Shown here: positions 52,722 through 63,846 of the stretch, one piece after another
Position numbering within the stretch: the stretch's first letter is position 1
Layout of the letters: each line of letters starts with the position of its first letter
Source: Streptomyces reniochalinae
Lineage (GTDB): Bacteria; Actinomycetota; Actinomycetes; Streptomycetales; Streptomycetaceae
Direction of reading: 5' to 3'
Length of the DNA: 64,000 nt
NCBI RefSeq assembly: GCF_003323735.1
Contig: NZ_QOIM01000045.1
Location: 62,001-126,000 of the forward strand
Program-made: the position numbers and the translations under genes
The notes under the pieces: generated by a model
Databases searched by the model: none
Seen by the model: the letters and a program-made list of their open reading frames with translations, nothing else
Told to the model about the DNA's origin: nothing

Positions 52722-53735
52722 GTGACCGTCGTCGGGCCCTTCGGGCTGAGCGTGCGGGACCAGGCTCTCGAAGCCGATGCCTTGTCAGGGTTGGCGGCCG
52801 TCGAGGAGGGCCTCATCGAGGCCACCAAGAGCGACGTGCCGTTCATAACGGGAGCCGCCCAGCACCTGGTGCGGGCCGGAGGCAAGAGATTCCGGCCGCT
52901 GCTGGTGATGCTCGGCGCGCAGTTCGGCGACCCGCACGCGCCCGGTGTCGTCCCCTCGGCGGTCGTCGTCGAGCTGACCCACCTCGCGACGCTCTACCAC
53001 GACGACGTCATGGACGAGGCCGACGTGCGGCGCGGAGTGCCCAGCGCCAACGCCAACTGGGACAACTCGGTCGCCGTCCTCACCGGTGACTTCCTCTTCT
53101 CCCGCGCCTCCCACATACTGGCCGACCTCGGCCCCGAGGCCGTCCGTATCCAGGCCGAGGCGTTCGAACGCCTGGTCACCGGGCAGATCCTGGAGACGGC
53201 AGGGCCCGCTGAGGGCCACGACGCCATCGACCACTACCTCGAGGTCATCGCCGGCAAAACCGGCTCCCTGATCGCTGTCGCGGGCCGCTTCGGCGCCATG
53301 ATGTCGGGCGCGGACGAGCGGACCGTCTCGGTGCTCACGCAGTACGGCGAGCGCATCGGCGTCGCCTTCCAGCTCGCCGACGACGTGCTCGACATCGCCA
53401 GCGACGAGCACGAGTCGGGCAAGACCCCCGGCACCGATCTGCGCGAGGGGATCGCCACGCTGCCGGTCCTCTACGTCAGGGCCCGCGCCGCACGCCCCGA
53501 GGCGACCCGCGAGGACCGCGAGCTGTGCGCCCTGCTCGACGGGGACCTCTCCGACGACGCCCGGCTCGCCGACGCGCTGGCCCGGCTGCGCGCCCACCCG
53601 GCGTTGGAGCAGGCCAGACGCACGACCGTCCGCTACGCCGACGAGGCCCGCGAGACGCTGGCGCCGCTGCCGGACAACGCCGCCAAGGAGGCGCTGGCGG
53701 CGCTGTGCACCGCCGTGGTGGACCGGGCGGGCTGA
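52722..53735 (+). CDS. Polyprenyl diphosphate synthase (trans, long chain)
   Basis: A 337-residue prenyl elongase. The two Asp-rich motifs are LYHDDVMDEADVRRG and QLADDVLDIASD, with GGKRFRPLLVML before the first and the GKTGSLIAVAGRFGA segment between. Small residues before the first motif fit a long-chain (C35-C50) product. With menaquinone genes in the same region it probably makes the MK side chain. The GTG at 52722 follows AGGAG. It is an isolated gene with a divergent POT gene upstream. Confidence 0.9.
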   Translation: MTVVGPFGLSVRDQALEADALSGLAAVEEGLIEATKSDVPFITGAAQHLVRAGGKRFRPLLVMLGAQFGDPHAPGVVPSAVVVELTHLATLYHDDVMDEADVRRGVPSANANWDNSVAVLTGDFLFSRASHILADLGPEAVRIQAEAFERLVTGQILETAGPAEGHDAIDHYLEVIAGKTGSLIAVAGRFGAMMSGADERTVSVLTQYGERIGVAFQLADDVLDIASDEHESGKTPGTDLREGIATLPVLYVRARAARPEATREDRELCALLDGDLSDDARLADALARLRAHPALEQARRTTVRYADEARETLAPLPDNAAKEALAALCTAVVDRAG

Positions 53736-54001
53736 CGGTTTCTCACCCCCCTGGCGCTCTCGTGCGGGCCGAACTGGGCCGCGCCGCCCCTGAGATGACT
53801 CGTGCGGGCGGCAACCGAAAGGCGGAGGACGCGTCATCCCGGGGGAGTAGCGCGATCTGCCTCCGGCGGTTGACGCGGCGGAGCGGGGGATTTGTTGCGA
53901 TAGGAGAGCCCACCCCGCACCGATTCGGGTGAGAATGGCGGCGAGGGGTGGACGAGTGCGACCTTTTCAGCCGCCGCCGATCACGGAGGTAGGACAGACA
54001 G

Positions 54002-55276
54002 ATGGCACAGATCCAACCGAGGAGTTCCCGGCGCAGGATGGTGCGCTACGGCGTGCCGGTCGCGGTCGCCGGGGTCGCCGCCGCGACCGTCGGCCTGGTG
54101 CCCGCGCTCGCCAGCTCCGGTGATCCCGACCTGCCGAAGGTCAGCGCGGAGGAGCTGGTCACCAAGATGGCCAAGGCAGATGTCGAACACCTGTCCGGAA
54201 CGGTGAAGGTCAACACCGATCTGGGCCTGCCCTCACTGCCGGGCGGCTCGGACGGCGGCTCCGGCGGCGGCTTCGGCGGTCCGCACGGCCCGGGCGACCG
54301 CGCCGGGGACGGGAAGAGCGAGAAGCCCGACGTCTCCCCGGGCTCCGAACTGACGAAGCTCGCCTCCGGCGAGCACACCCTCCGCTTCGCCGCGGCAGGT
54401 CCCGACAAGCAGCGCGTCTCCGTCCTGGAGTCCGCCGGCGAGTACAGCCTCGTCCACAACGGACGCCACCTGTGGGCGTACGACAGCGCGGCCAACGCCG
54501 CCTGGCACTCCACGGCGCCGAAGGGCGCGCACGGCAAGAAGGGGAAGGGCGACGACGCGGCCGGCCCGGCCTCCGGCGTGACGCCCGGATCGCTCACCCC
54601 GCAGCAGGCCGCGCAGCAGGCGCTCAAGGCCGTCGGCAAGTCCACCTCCGTGACGGTCGATGGCACCGCGAAGGTCGCGGGGCGCGACGCCTACCAGCTC
54701 GTCATCGAGCCCAAGGGTGCGCCGGAGTCCACCATCGAGTCCGTCCGGATAGCCGTCGACGCCGACAAGGGGCTGCCGCTGAAGTTCACCCTCACCCCCA
54801 AGGAGGGCGACAAGCCGGCCGTCGAGGTGGCCTACACCAAGATCGACTTCGGCAGTCCCGACCCGGACGACTTCGCCTTCACCCCGCCGAAGGGCGCCGA
54901 CGTCACCGAGGCGAAGCCGCACCGGGGTTCCGCTCCCGGCGGCGCCCCGAAGGCCCCCGGGGGACTGGCCGGGCTCTCCGGAGCGAAGATCGTCAACGAG
55001 AGCGCAGGCGACTGGTCCAAGGTCGCCAAGATCGACACCGGGATGCCGGGCGGTCTCGGCCCCGCGGCCGCGGGCGGGAAGTCCGGCGGCGGGAGCGGCG
55101 AGCAGGCCCAGAAGCTGCTGGACGGCTTCACCGAGAAGGCCGAGGGCGACTTCGGCACCGGCAGGGTCATCAGCACCCGCCTGGTCAACGCCCTGCTGAC
55201 CGACGACGGCGACCTCTACGTCGGAGCCGTCACCAAGGAAGGTCTCGTGAAGGCCGCCAACCAGGCGGCCGGGTAA
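54002..55276 (+). CDS. Secreted LolA/DUF2092-like protein
   Basis: A 424-residue exported protein. A hydrophobic segment (GVPVAVAGVAAATVGLVPALA, about 17-37) acts as signal peptide or anchor. The body resembles the LolA/DUF2092 half-barrel (HTLRFAAAGPDKQRVSVLES, DAYQLVIEPKG, VEVAYTKIDFGSPDPDDFAF), interrupted by a Gly/Ser-rich insert. The C-terminus has a second small domain. Such proteins bind lipids or lipoproteins. The ABC transporter genes begin 56 bp downstream on the same strand, suggesting a shared transcript and possibly a shared export task. Confidence 0.8.
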   Translation: MAQIQPRSSRRRMVRYGVPVAVAGVAAATVGLVPALASSGDPDLPKVSAEELVTKMAKADVEHLSGTVKVNTDLGLPSLPGGSDGGSGGGFGGPHGPGDRAGDGKSEKPDVSPGSELTKLASGEHTLRFAAAGPDKQRVSVLESAGEYSLVHNGRHLWAYDSAANAAWHSTAPKGAHGKKGKGDDAAGPASGVTPGSLTPQQAAQQALKAVGKSTSVTVDGTAKVAGRDAYQLVIEPKGAPESTIESVRIAVDADKGLPLKFTLTPKEGDKPAVEVAYTKIDFGSPDPDDFAFTPPKGADVTEAKPHRGSAPGGAPKAPGGLAGLSGAKIVNESAGDWSKVAKIDTGMPGGLGPAAAGGKSGGGSGEQAQKLLDGFTEKAEGDFGTGRVISTRLVNALLTDDGDLYVGAVTKEGLVKAANQAAG

Positions 55277-55332
55277 CCGGTCCTGACGGCCGGCGGCCAT
55301 CCGCACAGCGACGGCACCAGCGAAGGGGGCAC

Positions 55333-56298
55333 ATGAGCGAGCCGACCGCCGCACACGAGGAACAGGGCGCCGTGATCTCCACCCAGGGGCTCACCAAGCG
55401 CTACCGCGGCGGTCAGCTCGCCGTCGAAGGACTCGACCTGTCCGTGCCGCGCGGCAGCGTCTTCGGATTCCTGGGCCCCAACGGCTCGGGCAAGACGACG
55501 ACCATCCGGATGCTGCTCGGCCTGATCGAGCCCACCGGCGGATCCGCCCACGTCCTCGGCGAGCCGATGCCGGGCTCGGCCCGGCGCGTCCTGCCCCATG
55601 TGGGCGCCCTCATCGAGGGCCCAGCGCTGTACGGCTACCTGACCGGACGGGAGAACCTGCTGCGCTACGACGCGGCCGACCCCACAGCCGACCCGCGCAG
55701 CCGCGCCGCACGCGCGGACCGGGCACTGGAGCGGGTGGGCCTGTCGGCCGCGGCCGCGAAGAAGGCACGCGCCTACTCGCTCGGCATGAAACAGCGGCTG
55801 GGGCTGGCCGCCGCGCTGCTCCAGCCGCGCGAACTGCTCGTCCTGGACGAGCCGACCAACGGCCTCGACCCGCAGGGGATGCGGGAGATCCGGTCCCTGG
55901 TGCGGGAGCTGGCCGACGACGGCATCACCGTCTTCCTCTCCTCCCACCTGCTGGACGAGATCGAGCAGGTCTGCACCCACACCGCCGTGATGCACCGGGG
56001 GCGCCTGATCACCCAGGGCACCGTCGCCCAGATGTCGGCGGGCGCACGCGGCAGACTGGCCGTCACCACACCCGATCCGGGCGAGGCCACAAGGGTGCTC
56101 AAGGAGGCGGGCGTGGCCGACCTGGTCACCGACGGGGAAGAGGTCAGCGGCGAGCCGCCGCACGCGCACGAGCTCGCGGATCTCAACGCGGCGCTGGTGC
56201 GCGCCGGGGTCCGCGTCCGCGCCTTCGGGCTGCGGCGCGCCTCGCTGGAGGACGTGTTCGTCTCGCTCACCGGGGAGGGCTTCGATGTCGCAGGCTGA
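55333..56298 (+). CDS. ABC transporter ATP-binding protein
   Basis: A 321-residue ATPase of the antibiotic/lantibiotic exporter type. Walker A is GPNGSGKTTT, the signature is YSLGMKQRLGLA, Walker B is LLVLDEPTNGLDP and the switch histidine is in FLSSHLLDEIEQ. About 100 residues after the ATPase core form a small regulatory domain. ATG after GGGGG. Its end overlaps the permease gene by 14 bp. Confidence 0.95.
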   Translation: MSEPTAAHEEQGAVISTQGLTKRYRGGQLAVEGLDLSVPRGSVFGFLGPNGSGKTTTIRMLLGLIEPTGGSAHVLGEPMPGSARRVLPHVGALIEGPALYGYLTGRENLLRYDAADPTADPRSRAARADRALERVGLSAAAAKKARAYSLGMKQRLGLAAALLQPRELLVLDEPTNGLDPQGMREIRSLVRELADDGITVFLSSHLLDEIEQVCTHTAVMHRGRLITQGTVAQMSAGARGRLAVTTPDPGEATRVLKEAGVADLVTDGEEVSGEPPHAHELADLNAALVRAGVRVRAFGLRRASLEDVFVSLTGEGFDVAG

Positions 56299-57184
56299 GA
56301 CGGCGACCGGCGGCGGGCCGCCGGACTCCCGGGCGCGGCCCGCCCGTGCGGTGTGGTCGCTCGGGCTCTTCCGCAGCGAGCTGGCCGTCACCTTCCGGCG
56401 CTGGCGCACCCTGGCACTGCTGGCGGTGCTGGCCGCCGTACCGGTCCTCGTCGGCATCGCGGTGAAGATCGAGACCAGCGACGGCGGGTCTATCGGCGGC
56501 GGAGACGAGGGGGGACCCGCCTTCCTCTCCCAGGTCACCGGCAACGGGCTGTTCCTGGTCTTCACCGCGCTGGCCGCCACCCTGCCGTTCTTCCTGCCGA
56601 TGACCGTCGGGGTGATCGCGGGAGACGCCGTGGCGGGCGAGGCCGGCGCGGGCACCCTGCGGTACCTGCTGGTCGCCCCCGCGGGCCGCACCCGGCTGCT
56701 GCTGGCGAAGTTCTCAGCTGTCCTGGCGTTCTGCCTGACCGCGACGGCGACCGTCGCCGTCTTCGCGCTGGCGACCGGGGCGCTCCTCTTCCCCACCGGG
56801 CAGGTCACCCTGCTGTCGGGCACCTCCGTCTCCTTCGGCGAGGGGCTGCTGCGCGCCATGGCCATCGCCGTGACGGTCGCGCTCAGCCTCGTCGGCCTCG
56901 CGACGCTGGGCCTGTTCATCTCGACGCTCACCAACAGCGGTGTCGCCGCCATGGCGGCCACGGTCGGCCTGCTGATCACCGTGCAGATCCTGGGCGCCAT
57001 CCCGCAGCTGGACGAGATCCACCCGTTCCTGTTCACCCACTACTGGCTCAGCTTCGCCGACCTGCTCAGGGAACCCGTCTACTGGGACGACCTGCTCAAG
57101 AACCTCGGCCTCCAGGCCCTCTACACGGCGGTCTTCGGCTCGGCCGCGTGGGCCGGGTTCGGCGCCAGGGACGTCACGGCGTAG
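56285..57184 (+). CDS. ABC-2 type transporter permease
   Basis: A 299-residue membrane protein with about six spans. It has the usual ABC-2 features: a first span after a basic cytoplasmic start (FRRWRTLALLAVLAAVPVLV), the DAVAGEAGAGTLRYLLVAP segment and FISTLTNSGVAAMAATVGLL. It pairs with the preceding ATPase. Substrate unknown; the upstream LolA-like gene hints at a lipid or lipoprotein. ATG overlaps the ATPase gene by 14 bp. Confidence 0.92.
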   Translation: MSQAETATGGGPPDSRARPARAVWSLGLFRSELAVTFRRWRTLALLAVLAAVPVLVGIAVKIETSDGGSIGGGDEGGPAFLSQVTGNGLFLVFTALAATLPFFLPMTVGVIAGDAVAGEAGAGTLRYLLVAPAGRTRLLLAKFSAVLAFCLTATATVAVFALATGALLFPTGQVTLLSGTSVSFGEGLLRAMAIAVTVALSLVGLATLGLFISTLTNSGVAAMAATVGLLITVQILGAIPQLDEIHPFLFTHYWLSFADLLREPVYWDDLLKNLGLQALYTAVFGSAAWAGFGARDVTA

Positions 57185-57211
57185 GGCTGCTCCCGCTGGT
57201 CCGGCTCCGGC

Positions 57212-58189
57212 TCACGGGCGCGGGGACGCCTCCGTGACGGCGGTGGCCGCGCCCTCCTCGCCCTGGGCGCGGGCGCGTGCCGCCGCGGCGCGCAGCGCGG
57301 CCCGGCCCTTGTGGGCGTTGCGCAGCGCGTCCCACGTCAGCAGGCACAGCGCCACCCACACCAGGCCGAAGCCTGCCCAGCGCTCGGGCGGCATCTCCTC
57401 GTGGAAGACGGTGAGGCCGAGGACGAACATGAAGGCCGGGGCGAGGTACTGCAAAAGGCCGATCGTCGAGAGCGGCAGCCGTACGGCGGCGCTGCCGAAG
57501 AAGATGAGCGGCAGCGCGGTGGCCACGCCCGCGCAGGCCAGCAGCAGCGCGTGGCCGAGCCCCTGGGTGGTGAAGGAGGAGTCCCCCCGGGCGCCGAGGA
57601 AGAGCAGGAAGCCCAGCGCCGGAAGGAACTGCACGGCGGTCTCCGCGCTGAAGCTCTCCACCCCTTCGAGCTTGATGTGCTTCTTGAGCAGACCGTAGGT
57701 GGCGAAGCTGAACGCCAGGCAGAGGGAGATCCAGGGCAGCCGGCCGTAGGCGACGGTCATCACCACGACGGCGAGGGCGCCGATGCCGACGGCGACCCAC
57801 TGGGCGACGCGCAGCCTCTCGCGCAGCAGCAGCACGCCGAAGGCGATGGAGACCAGCGGGTTGATGAAGTAGCCCAGGGACGACTCCAGGACCTTGTCGG
57901 CGCTGACCGACCAGATGAACAGCCCCCAGTTGACGGAGATCACGGCCGCCGCCAGCACCAGCAGGCCCAGCGTTCTGGGCTGCCGCACCAGCGCCGTCAC
58001 CCACGACCAGCGGCGCAGCAGCGCCAGGATCACCAGGGCCGTGGGCAGCGACCACACCATGCGGTGGGCGAGCACCTCGCCGGCGCCGGTGTCGGCGAGG
58101 GCGTGCCAGTACAGCGGGAGCAGCCCCCACAGGCCGTACGCAGCGAAGCCGAACAGCAGGCCTGTGCGCTGCGCGCTCGGTGTTCCCAT
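57212..58189 (-). CDS. rarD: EamA-family permease, RarD type
   Basis: A 325-residue ten-span transporter with two EamA halves. The start GLLFGFAAYGLWGLLPLYW and the LAHRMVWSLP segment are typical of RarD, as are SVNWGLFIWSV and GYFINPLVSIAFGVLLLRERL. RarD proteins are described as chloramphenicol-sensitive or possible metabolite exporters; the real substrate is uncertain. ATG at 58187-58189 follows AGGG. Charged Ala/Arg-rich C-terminus. Confidence 0.9.
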   Translation of the reverse strand: MGTPSAQRTGLLFGFAAYGLWGLLPLYWHALADTGAGEVLAHRMVWSLPTALVILALLRRWSWVTALVRQPRTLGLLVLAAAVISVNWGLFIWSVSADKVLESSLGYFINPLVSIAFGVLLLRERLRVAQWVAVGIGALAVVVMTVAYGRLPWISLCLAFSFATYGLLKKHIKLEGVESFSAETAVQFLPALGFLLFLGARGDSSFTTQGLGHALLLACAGVATALPLIFFGSAAVRLPLSTIGLLQYLAPAFMFVLGLTVFHEEMPPERWAGFGLVWVALCLLTWDALRNAHKGRAALRAAAARARAQGEEGAATAVTEASPRP

Positions 58190-58312
58190 GAGCCCTCCCC
58201 GCCTTCTGGTCCCGGTGTGGTGTGTCGGCCTCTCGAAGGTAGCCGGAGGGCTCCCCTCTTGTCATTTCCGTACCGAATTATGGTCCTGTCGGTCCTCGGG
58301 GGGCGGGTGAGA

Positions 58313-58354
58313 CGCGGCAAGGCCCGGCACCGCGGGGTGCCGGGCCTTGCCGCG
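58313..58354 (-). terminator. Strong hairpin terminator after korB
   Basis: A perfect 19-bp stem (58313-58331 with 58336-58354) and loop GCGG lies 16 bp past the korB stop on the minus strand, before rarD on the same strand, so it separates the two units. Confidence 0.85.
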
Positions 58355-58370
58355 AGACGGAGCGGGGGGC

Positions 58371-59493
<1,123 letters not shown>

Positions 59494-59501
<8 letters not shown>

Positions 59502-61431
59502 GTGCGAGGGCCTCCTTGAGTGCGGTCGCGAGCTGCTCGGCCTTGAACGGCAGGCCGCGGACCTGCGTGTACGACTGCGCGTCGACCAGATACCTGGCGC
59601 GGATCAAAGTGGCGAGCTGGCCCAGGTTCATCTCCGGGATGACGACCTTCTCGTAACGCTTCAGCACCTCGCCCAGATTCCGCGGGAACGGGTTGAGGTG
59701 GCGCAGATGGGCCTGCGCGATCTCGTCCCCGGCGGCCCTGACCCGGCGCACCGCGGCGGTGATCGGCCCGTACGTCGAACCCCAGCCCAGCACCAGCAGC
59801 TTCGCGTCCCCGCTCGGGTCGTCGACCTCCACTTCGGGGACCTCGACGCCGTCCACCTTCGCCTGGCGGGTGCGGACCATGAAGTCGTGGTTGGCCGGGT
59901 CGTAGGAGATGTTGCCCGTGCCGTCCTGCTTCTCGATACCGCCGATGCGGTGTTCGAGACCGGGGGTGCCGGGCACCGCCCACGGCCGGGCCAGCGTGTG
60001 GGGATCGCGCTTGTAGGGCCAGAAGACCTCGGTGCCGTCGTCCAGCTCGTGGTTGGCGCCCGAGGCGAACCGGACGCGCAGGTCGGGCAGGTCGTCCACG
60101 TCCGGGATCCGCCACGGCTCCGAGCCGTTCGCCAGGTAGCCGTCCGAGAGCAGGAACACCGGCGTCCGGTAGGTGAGCGCGATCCGCGCCGCGTCCAGCG
60201 CCGCCGTGAAGCAGTCGGCCGGGGTGGACGGCGCCACGATCGGCACCGGCGCCTCGCCGTTGCGCCCGTACATCGCCTGGAGCAGGTCGGCCTGCTCCGT
60301 CTTGGTCGGCAGGCCCGTGGAGGGGCCGCCGCGCTGGATGTCGATGATCAGCAGCGGCAGTTCCAGCGAGACGGCCAGCCCGATGGTCTCCGACTTGAGC
60401 GCCACCCCCGGGCCCGACGTCGTGGTCACCGCGAGCGAACCGCCGAACGCGGCACCCAGCGCCGCGCCGATCCCCGCGATCTCGTCCTCGGCCTGGAAGG
60501 AGCGCACCCCGAAGTTCTTGTGCTTGCTCAGCTCGTGCAGCACGTCGGACGCCGGGGTGATCGGGTACGAGCCCAGGAACAGCGGCAGGTCCGCCTGCTG
60601 GGAGGCGGCGACCAGCCCGTAGGAGAGGGCCAGGTTCCCCGAGATGTTGCGGTAGGTGCCCGGAGGGAAGGCGGACGAGGCCGGGGCGACCTCGTAGGAG
60701 ACCGCGAAATCCTCGGTCGTCTCCCCGAAATTCCACCCGGCGCGGAACGCCGCGATGTTCGCCTCGGCGATGTCCGGCTTCTTCGCGAACTTCGACCGCA
60801 GGAACGCCTCGGTCTGCTCGGTGGGCCGGTGGTACATCCACGACAGCAGACCGAGCGCGAACATGTTCTTCGACCGCCCGGCCTCCTTGCGGCCCAGCTC
60901 GAAGCCCTTGAGCGCCTCGACGGTCAACGTCGTCAGCGGCACCTGGTGCACGCGGTAGCCGTCCAGCGAACCGTCCTCGAGGGGGCTGCCGGCGTAGCCG
61001 ACCTTCGCCATCGCCCGCTTGGTGAACTCGTCCGTGTTGACGATGATCTCGGCGCCGCGCGGCACGTCCGCGATGTTCGCCTTCAGCGCGGCCGGGTTCA
61101 TCGCCACCAGCACGTTGGGCGCGTCGCCCGGCGTGAGGATGTCGTGGTCGGCGAAGTGCAGCTGGAAGCTGGAGACGCCCGGCAGCGTGCCCGCGGGGGC
61201 GCGGATCTCCGCCGGGAAGTTCGGCAGCGTCGACAAGTCGTTGCCGAACGAGGCCGTCTCCGACGTGAAGCGGTCTCCGGTGAGCTGCATGCCGTCGCCG
61301 GAGTCGCCCGCGAACCGGATGATCACCCGGTCCAGGCGCCTGACCTCTTTGCTGCCGGCGTCCCGTCCGGGGCCCTGGCCCCCTTCGGGGCCGGACTGGG
61401 GCCCGGCTGGGCTTTCGACCTGACTGGTCAC
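59494..61431 (-). CDS. korA: 2-oxoacid:ferredoxin oxidoreductase, alpha subunit (gamma-alpha fusion)
   Basis: A 645-residue subunit with the gamma domain first (about 35-215; IIRFAGDSGDGMQLTGDRFT, LVAMNPAALKANI) and the alpha domain after it (about 235-640; GSYPITPASDVLHELSKH, EIAGIGAALGAAFGG, SGPGVALKSETIGLAV). This order is usual for actinobacterial KorA. The GTG at 61431 follows GGGAGG by 11 bp; a TTG at 61452 would contain that site. It is co-transcribed with korB. In menaquinone-using actinobacteria KorAB offers a ferredoxin-linked bypass of the TCA oxoglutarate step. Confidence 0.93.
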
Positions 61432-61666
61432 GGTGGATCGGACCTCCCTCAAGGCGGCGGCTCGTCAGCCATCGTACGTTGCTAAGGGTTGCCTTCCCGC
61501 AGCTGTTCCCATCGTGGACACATTTTTGAGACGGCTGTGCGCATCCGGGTGCCGCAGCCCTCCGTGCGGACGGCGCCGCACCGGAGCACGCCCGCACCTG
61601 CCGCCCTCGCACCCGCTCCGACCAGCGCGAAAGCCCTCCTCGCCCAGGCACGCCTGCCGCCGGACC

Positions 61667-62326
61667 CTAGGAGTTCAGATAGCGCAGCACCGCCAGCACC
61701 CGACGGTGATCCGCGTCACTCTGGGGCAGACCCAGCTTCGAAAAGATGTTGCTGACGTGCTTCTCGACCGCACCGGGGCTGACCACCAGCTCACCCGCGA
61801 TCGCCGAGTTCGTCCTTCCCTCGGCCATCGCGGCCAGCACCTCACGCTCCCGCGGTGTCAGCCCGGCCAGCACGTCCTGCCTGCGGCTGCGCCCCAGCAG
61901 CTGGGCCACCACCTCCGGATCCAGCGCCGTGCCGCCGTCCGCGACCCGCGCGACGGCCTCCACGAACTCCCTGACCTCCGCCACCCGGTCCTTGAGCAGA
62001 TAGCCCACCCCGCGGCTCGACCCGGCCAGCAACTCCGTCGCGTACTGCTCCTCCACGTACTGCGAGAGCACCAGCACCCCAAGCCCCGGATGGCGCGCAC
62101 GCAGCCGGACCGCTGCCCGCACGCCCTCGTCCGTGTGAGTGGGCGGCATCCGCACGTCCGCGACCACCACATCCGGTGCCCGCCCTGCCGCGGCCAGCTC
62201 CTCCACCGCGGCGACGAGCGCCTCGCCGTCCGAGACGCCGGCCACCACCTCGTGCCCCCGGTCGGTCAGCAGCCGCGTCAGACCCTCCCGCAGCAGGACG
62301 GAGTCCTCGGCGATCACCACGCGCAC
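61667..62326 (-). CDS. NarL/LuxR-family response regulator
   Basis: A 219-residue response regulator. The receiver has acidic residues in VVIAEDSVLLREGL, the phosphoacceptor Asp57 in VVVADVRMPP and Lys in GYLLKDRVAE. The LuxR helix-turn-helix is LTPREREVLAAMAEGRTNSA to VSPGAVEKHVSNIFSKL. The GTG at 62326 was chosen because GGAG lies 5 bp upstream and the length is normal. A GTG at 62518 overlapping the kinase stop would add 64 low-complexity residues. It pairs with the histidine kinase upstream. Confidence 0.9.
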   Translation of the reverse strand: MRVVIAEDSVLLREGLTRLLTDRGHEVVAGVSDGEALVAAVEELAAAGRAPDVVVADVRMPPTHTDEGVRAAVRLRARHPGLGVLVLSQYVEEQYATELLAGSSRGVGYLLKDRVAEVREFVEAVARVADGGTALDPEVVAQLLGRSRRQDVLAGLTPREREVLAAMAEGRTNSAIAGELVVSPGAVEKHVSNIFSKLGLPQSDADHRRVLAVLRYLNS

Positions 62327-62514
62327 CGTGTGCTCCGCGCTGTTTCCCCCGATGGTCTCCCCCGATGTCTCCCCCACGTTCCTCCCCACGTACTGCCCCC
62401 ACTTCGCCCGGCCGCCCCTCGGCGACGCCCTCAGCATCCCAGAACGCGGGCTCTTCTTCCGCTCTCCGCCCTGCCCGCTCCGCTTCTCCGCCCTGCTCCC
62501 TCCGCCCGTGCCGT

Positions 62515-63846
62515 TCACCTCCAGGGCAGCTCCGCCGTCACCGCCGTGGGGCCGCCGGCCGGCGAGTCCACCACCAGCAGCCCGTCCACCGCGCTCAGCC
62601 GGTCGGCGAGGCCGGCCAGCCCCGAACCTTCCGCGACCGACGCCCCGCCTCGCCCGTCGTCCGTCACCTGGATGAGCAGCCGCTCACCACTGCGCCATAT
62701 CTCCACCGAGGCGCGGCGCGCGCCGCTGTGCTTGCTGATGTTCTGCAGCAGCTCCGAGACGGTGAAGTAGGCGATCCCCTCGATGGCGGCCGCCGGCCGC
62801 TGGGGCAGCTCCGCCGTGACCGCGACCGGAACGGTGCAGCGCGCCGCGACCGCGGACAGCGCCGGGCCCAGCCCCCGGTCGGTGAGGATCGCCGGATGGA
62901 TCCCGCGCGCCAGGTCGCGCAGCTCCCCGAGCGCCAGCTTCACCTCCTGGTGCGCCTGATCGACCACCGTGGCCGCGCCCCGGGGATCCTCGCCCAGCTT
63001 CTCCTTCGCCATCCCGAGCCCCATCGCCAGCGACACCAGGCGCGCTTGCGCCCCGTCGTGCAGATCCCGCTCGATGCGGCGCAGGTCGGCAGCCGCCGTG
63101 TCCACGACCACACCGCGGTCCGTCTCCAGCTCCGTCACCCGCACCGCCAGCGACGAAGGCCCCAGCAGGCCGCCGACCAGCACCTTGTCGACCTGCACCA
63201 GGCCGCGGACCAGCCACGGCGTCACCAGGACGGCCAACAGCCCGCACCCCGCCACGAACACCAGCTCGACGGGGCCGTCCAGCACTCTCGCGTGCGCCGG
63301 CCGCGGGGAGCCGACGGTGATGCCGCCGGTGCCCACCTGGAGGGCGGGGCGGTCCGCGTACAGGGGGAAGAGCCACGCCCACGCCGGGTAGGACAGCAGC
63401 GTCCAGCCGGCGCACCAGCTCAGCCCGCCCGCCACGCAGCTGAAGAACGACCAGGGCAGGTGCAGCAGCGCGTAGAGCAGGTGCCGCCAGGACACCCCGC
63501 TGCGCAGCAGGGCGCCTATCCACGACATCACCCCGCTCGACCGCCGCAGCGTCCGCACCGGTTCGGGCTCCCCGACCTCGAGATCCAGCAGACCGCGCGC
63601 CCTGGCACGCTCCAGGTGCCCCAGGGCCCGGCACCCCGCGAGCCCGGCCGCCAGCACCGGCAGCCCGACGAAGGTGATGAGCAGGGCGGAGCCGAACGCG
63701 AGCGCGCCGAAGGCGTAGCAGAAGGCGATGCACGCCAGCGGCAGCCCCGTGACCACGTACGTGAGCTCGCGCATCGACTGCCGGGCCAGCGGCGCCCGCA
63801 GTGCAGCAAGCCACCAGGGGCGGGGGAGAGGGGTCACCGTGGTCAT
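62515..63846 (-). CDS. Sensor histidine kinase (NarL-type partner, HisKA_3)
   Basis: A 443-residue membrane sensor. About four to five spans occupy residues 20-230, with a PSPD-type sensor region. The HisKA_3 phosphorylation site is in ERDLHDGAQARLVSLAMGLG, and the ATPase domain has ELLQNISKHSGA (N box) and VTDDGRGGASVAEGSGLAGL (G boxes). The ATG at 63846 is used; the frame opens at 63891. Such pairs often sense membrane or cell-envelope conditions. The response regulator gene follows on the same strand. Confidence 0.92.
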   Translation of the reverse strand: MTTVTPLPRPWWLAALRAPLARQSMRELTYVVTGLPLACIAFCYAFGALAFGSALLITFVGLPVLAAGLAGCRALGHLERARARGLLDLEVGEPEPVRTLRRSSGVMSWIGALLRSGVSWRHLLYALLHLPWSFFSCVAGGLSWCAGWTLLSYPAWAWLFPLYADRPALQVGTGGITVGSPRPAHARVLDGPVELVFVAGCGLLAVLVTPWLVRGLVQVDKVLVGGLLGPSSLAVRVTELETDRGVVVDTAAADLRRIERDLHDGAQARLVSLAMGLGMAKEKLGEDPRGAATVVDQAHQEVKLALGELRDLARGIHPAILTDRGLGPALSAVAARCTVPVAVTAELPQRPAAAIEGIAYFTVSELLQNISKHSGARRASVEIWRSGERLLIQVTDDGRGGASVAEGSGLAGLADRLSAVDGLLVVDSPAGGPTAVTAELPWR

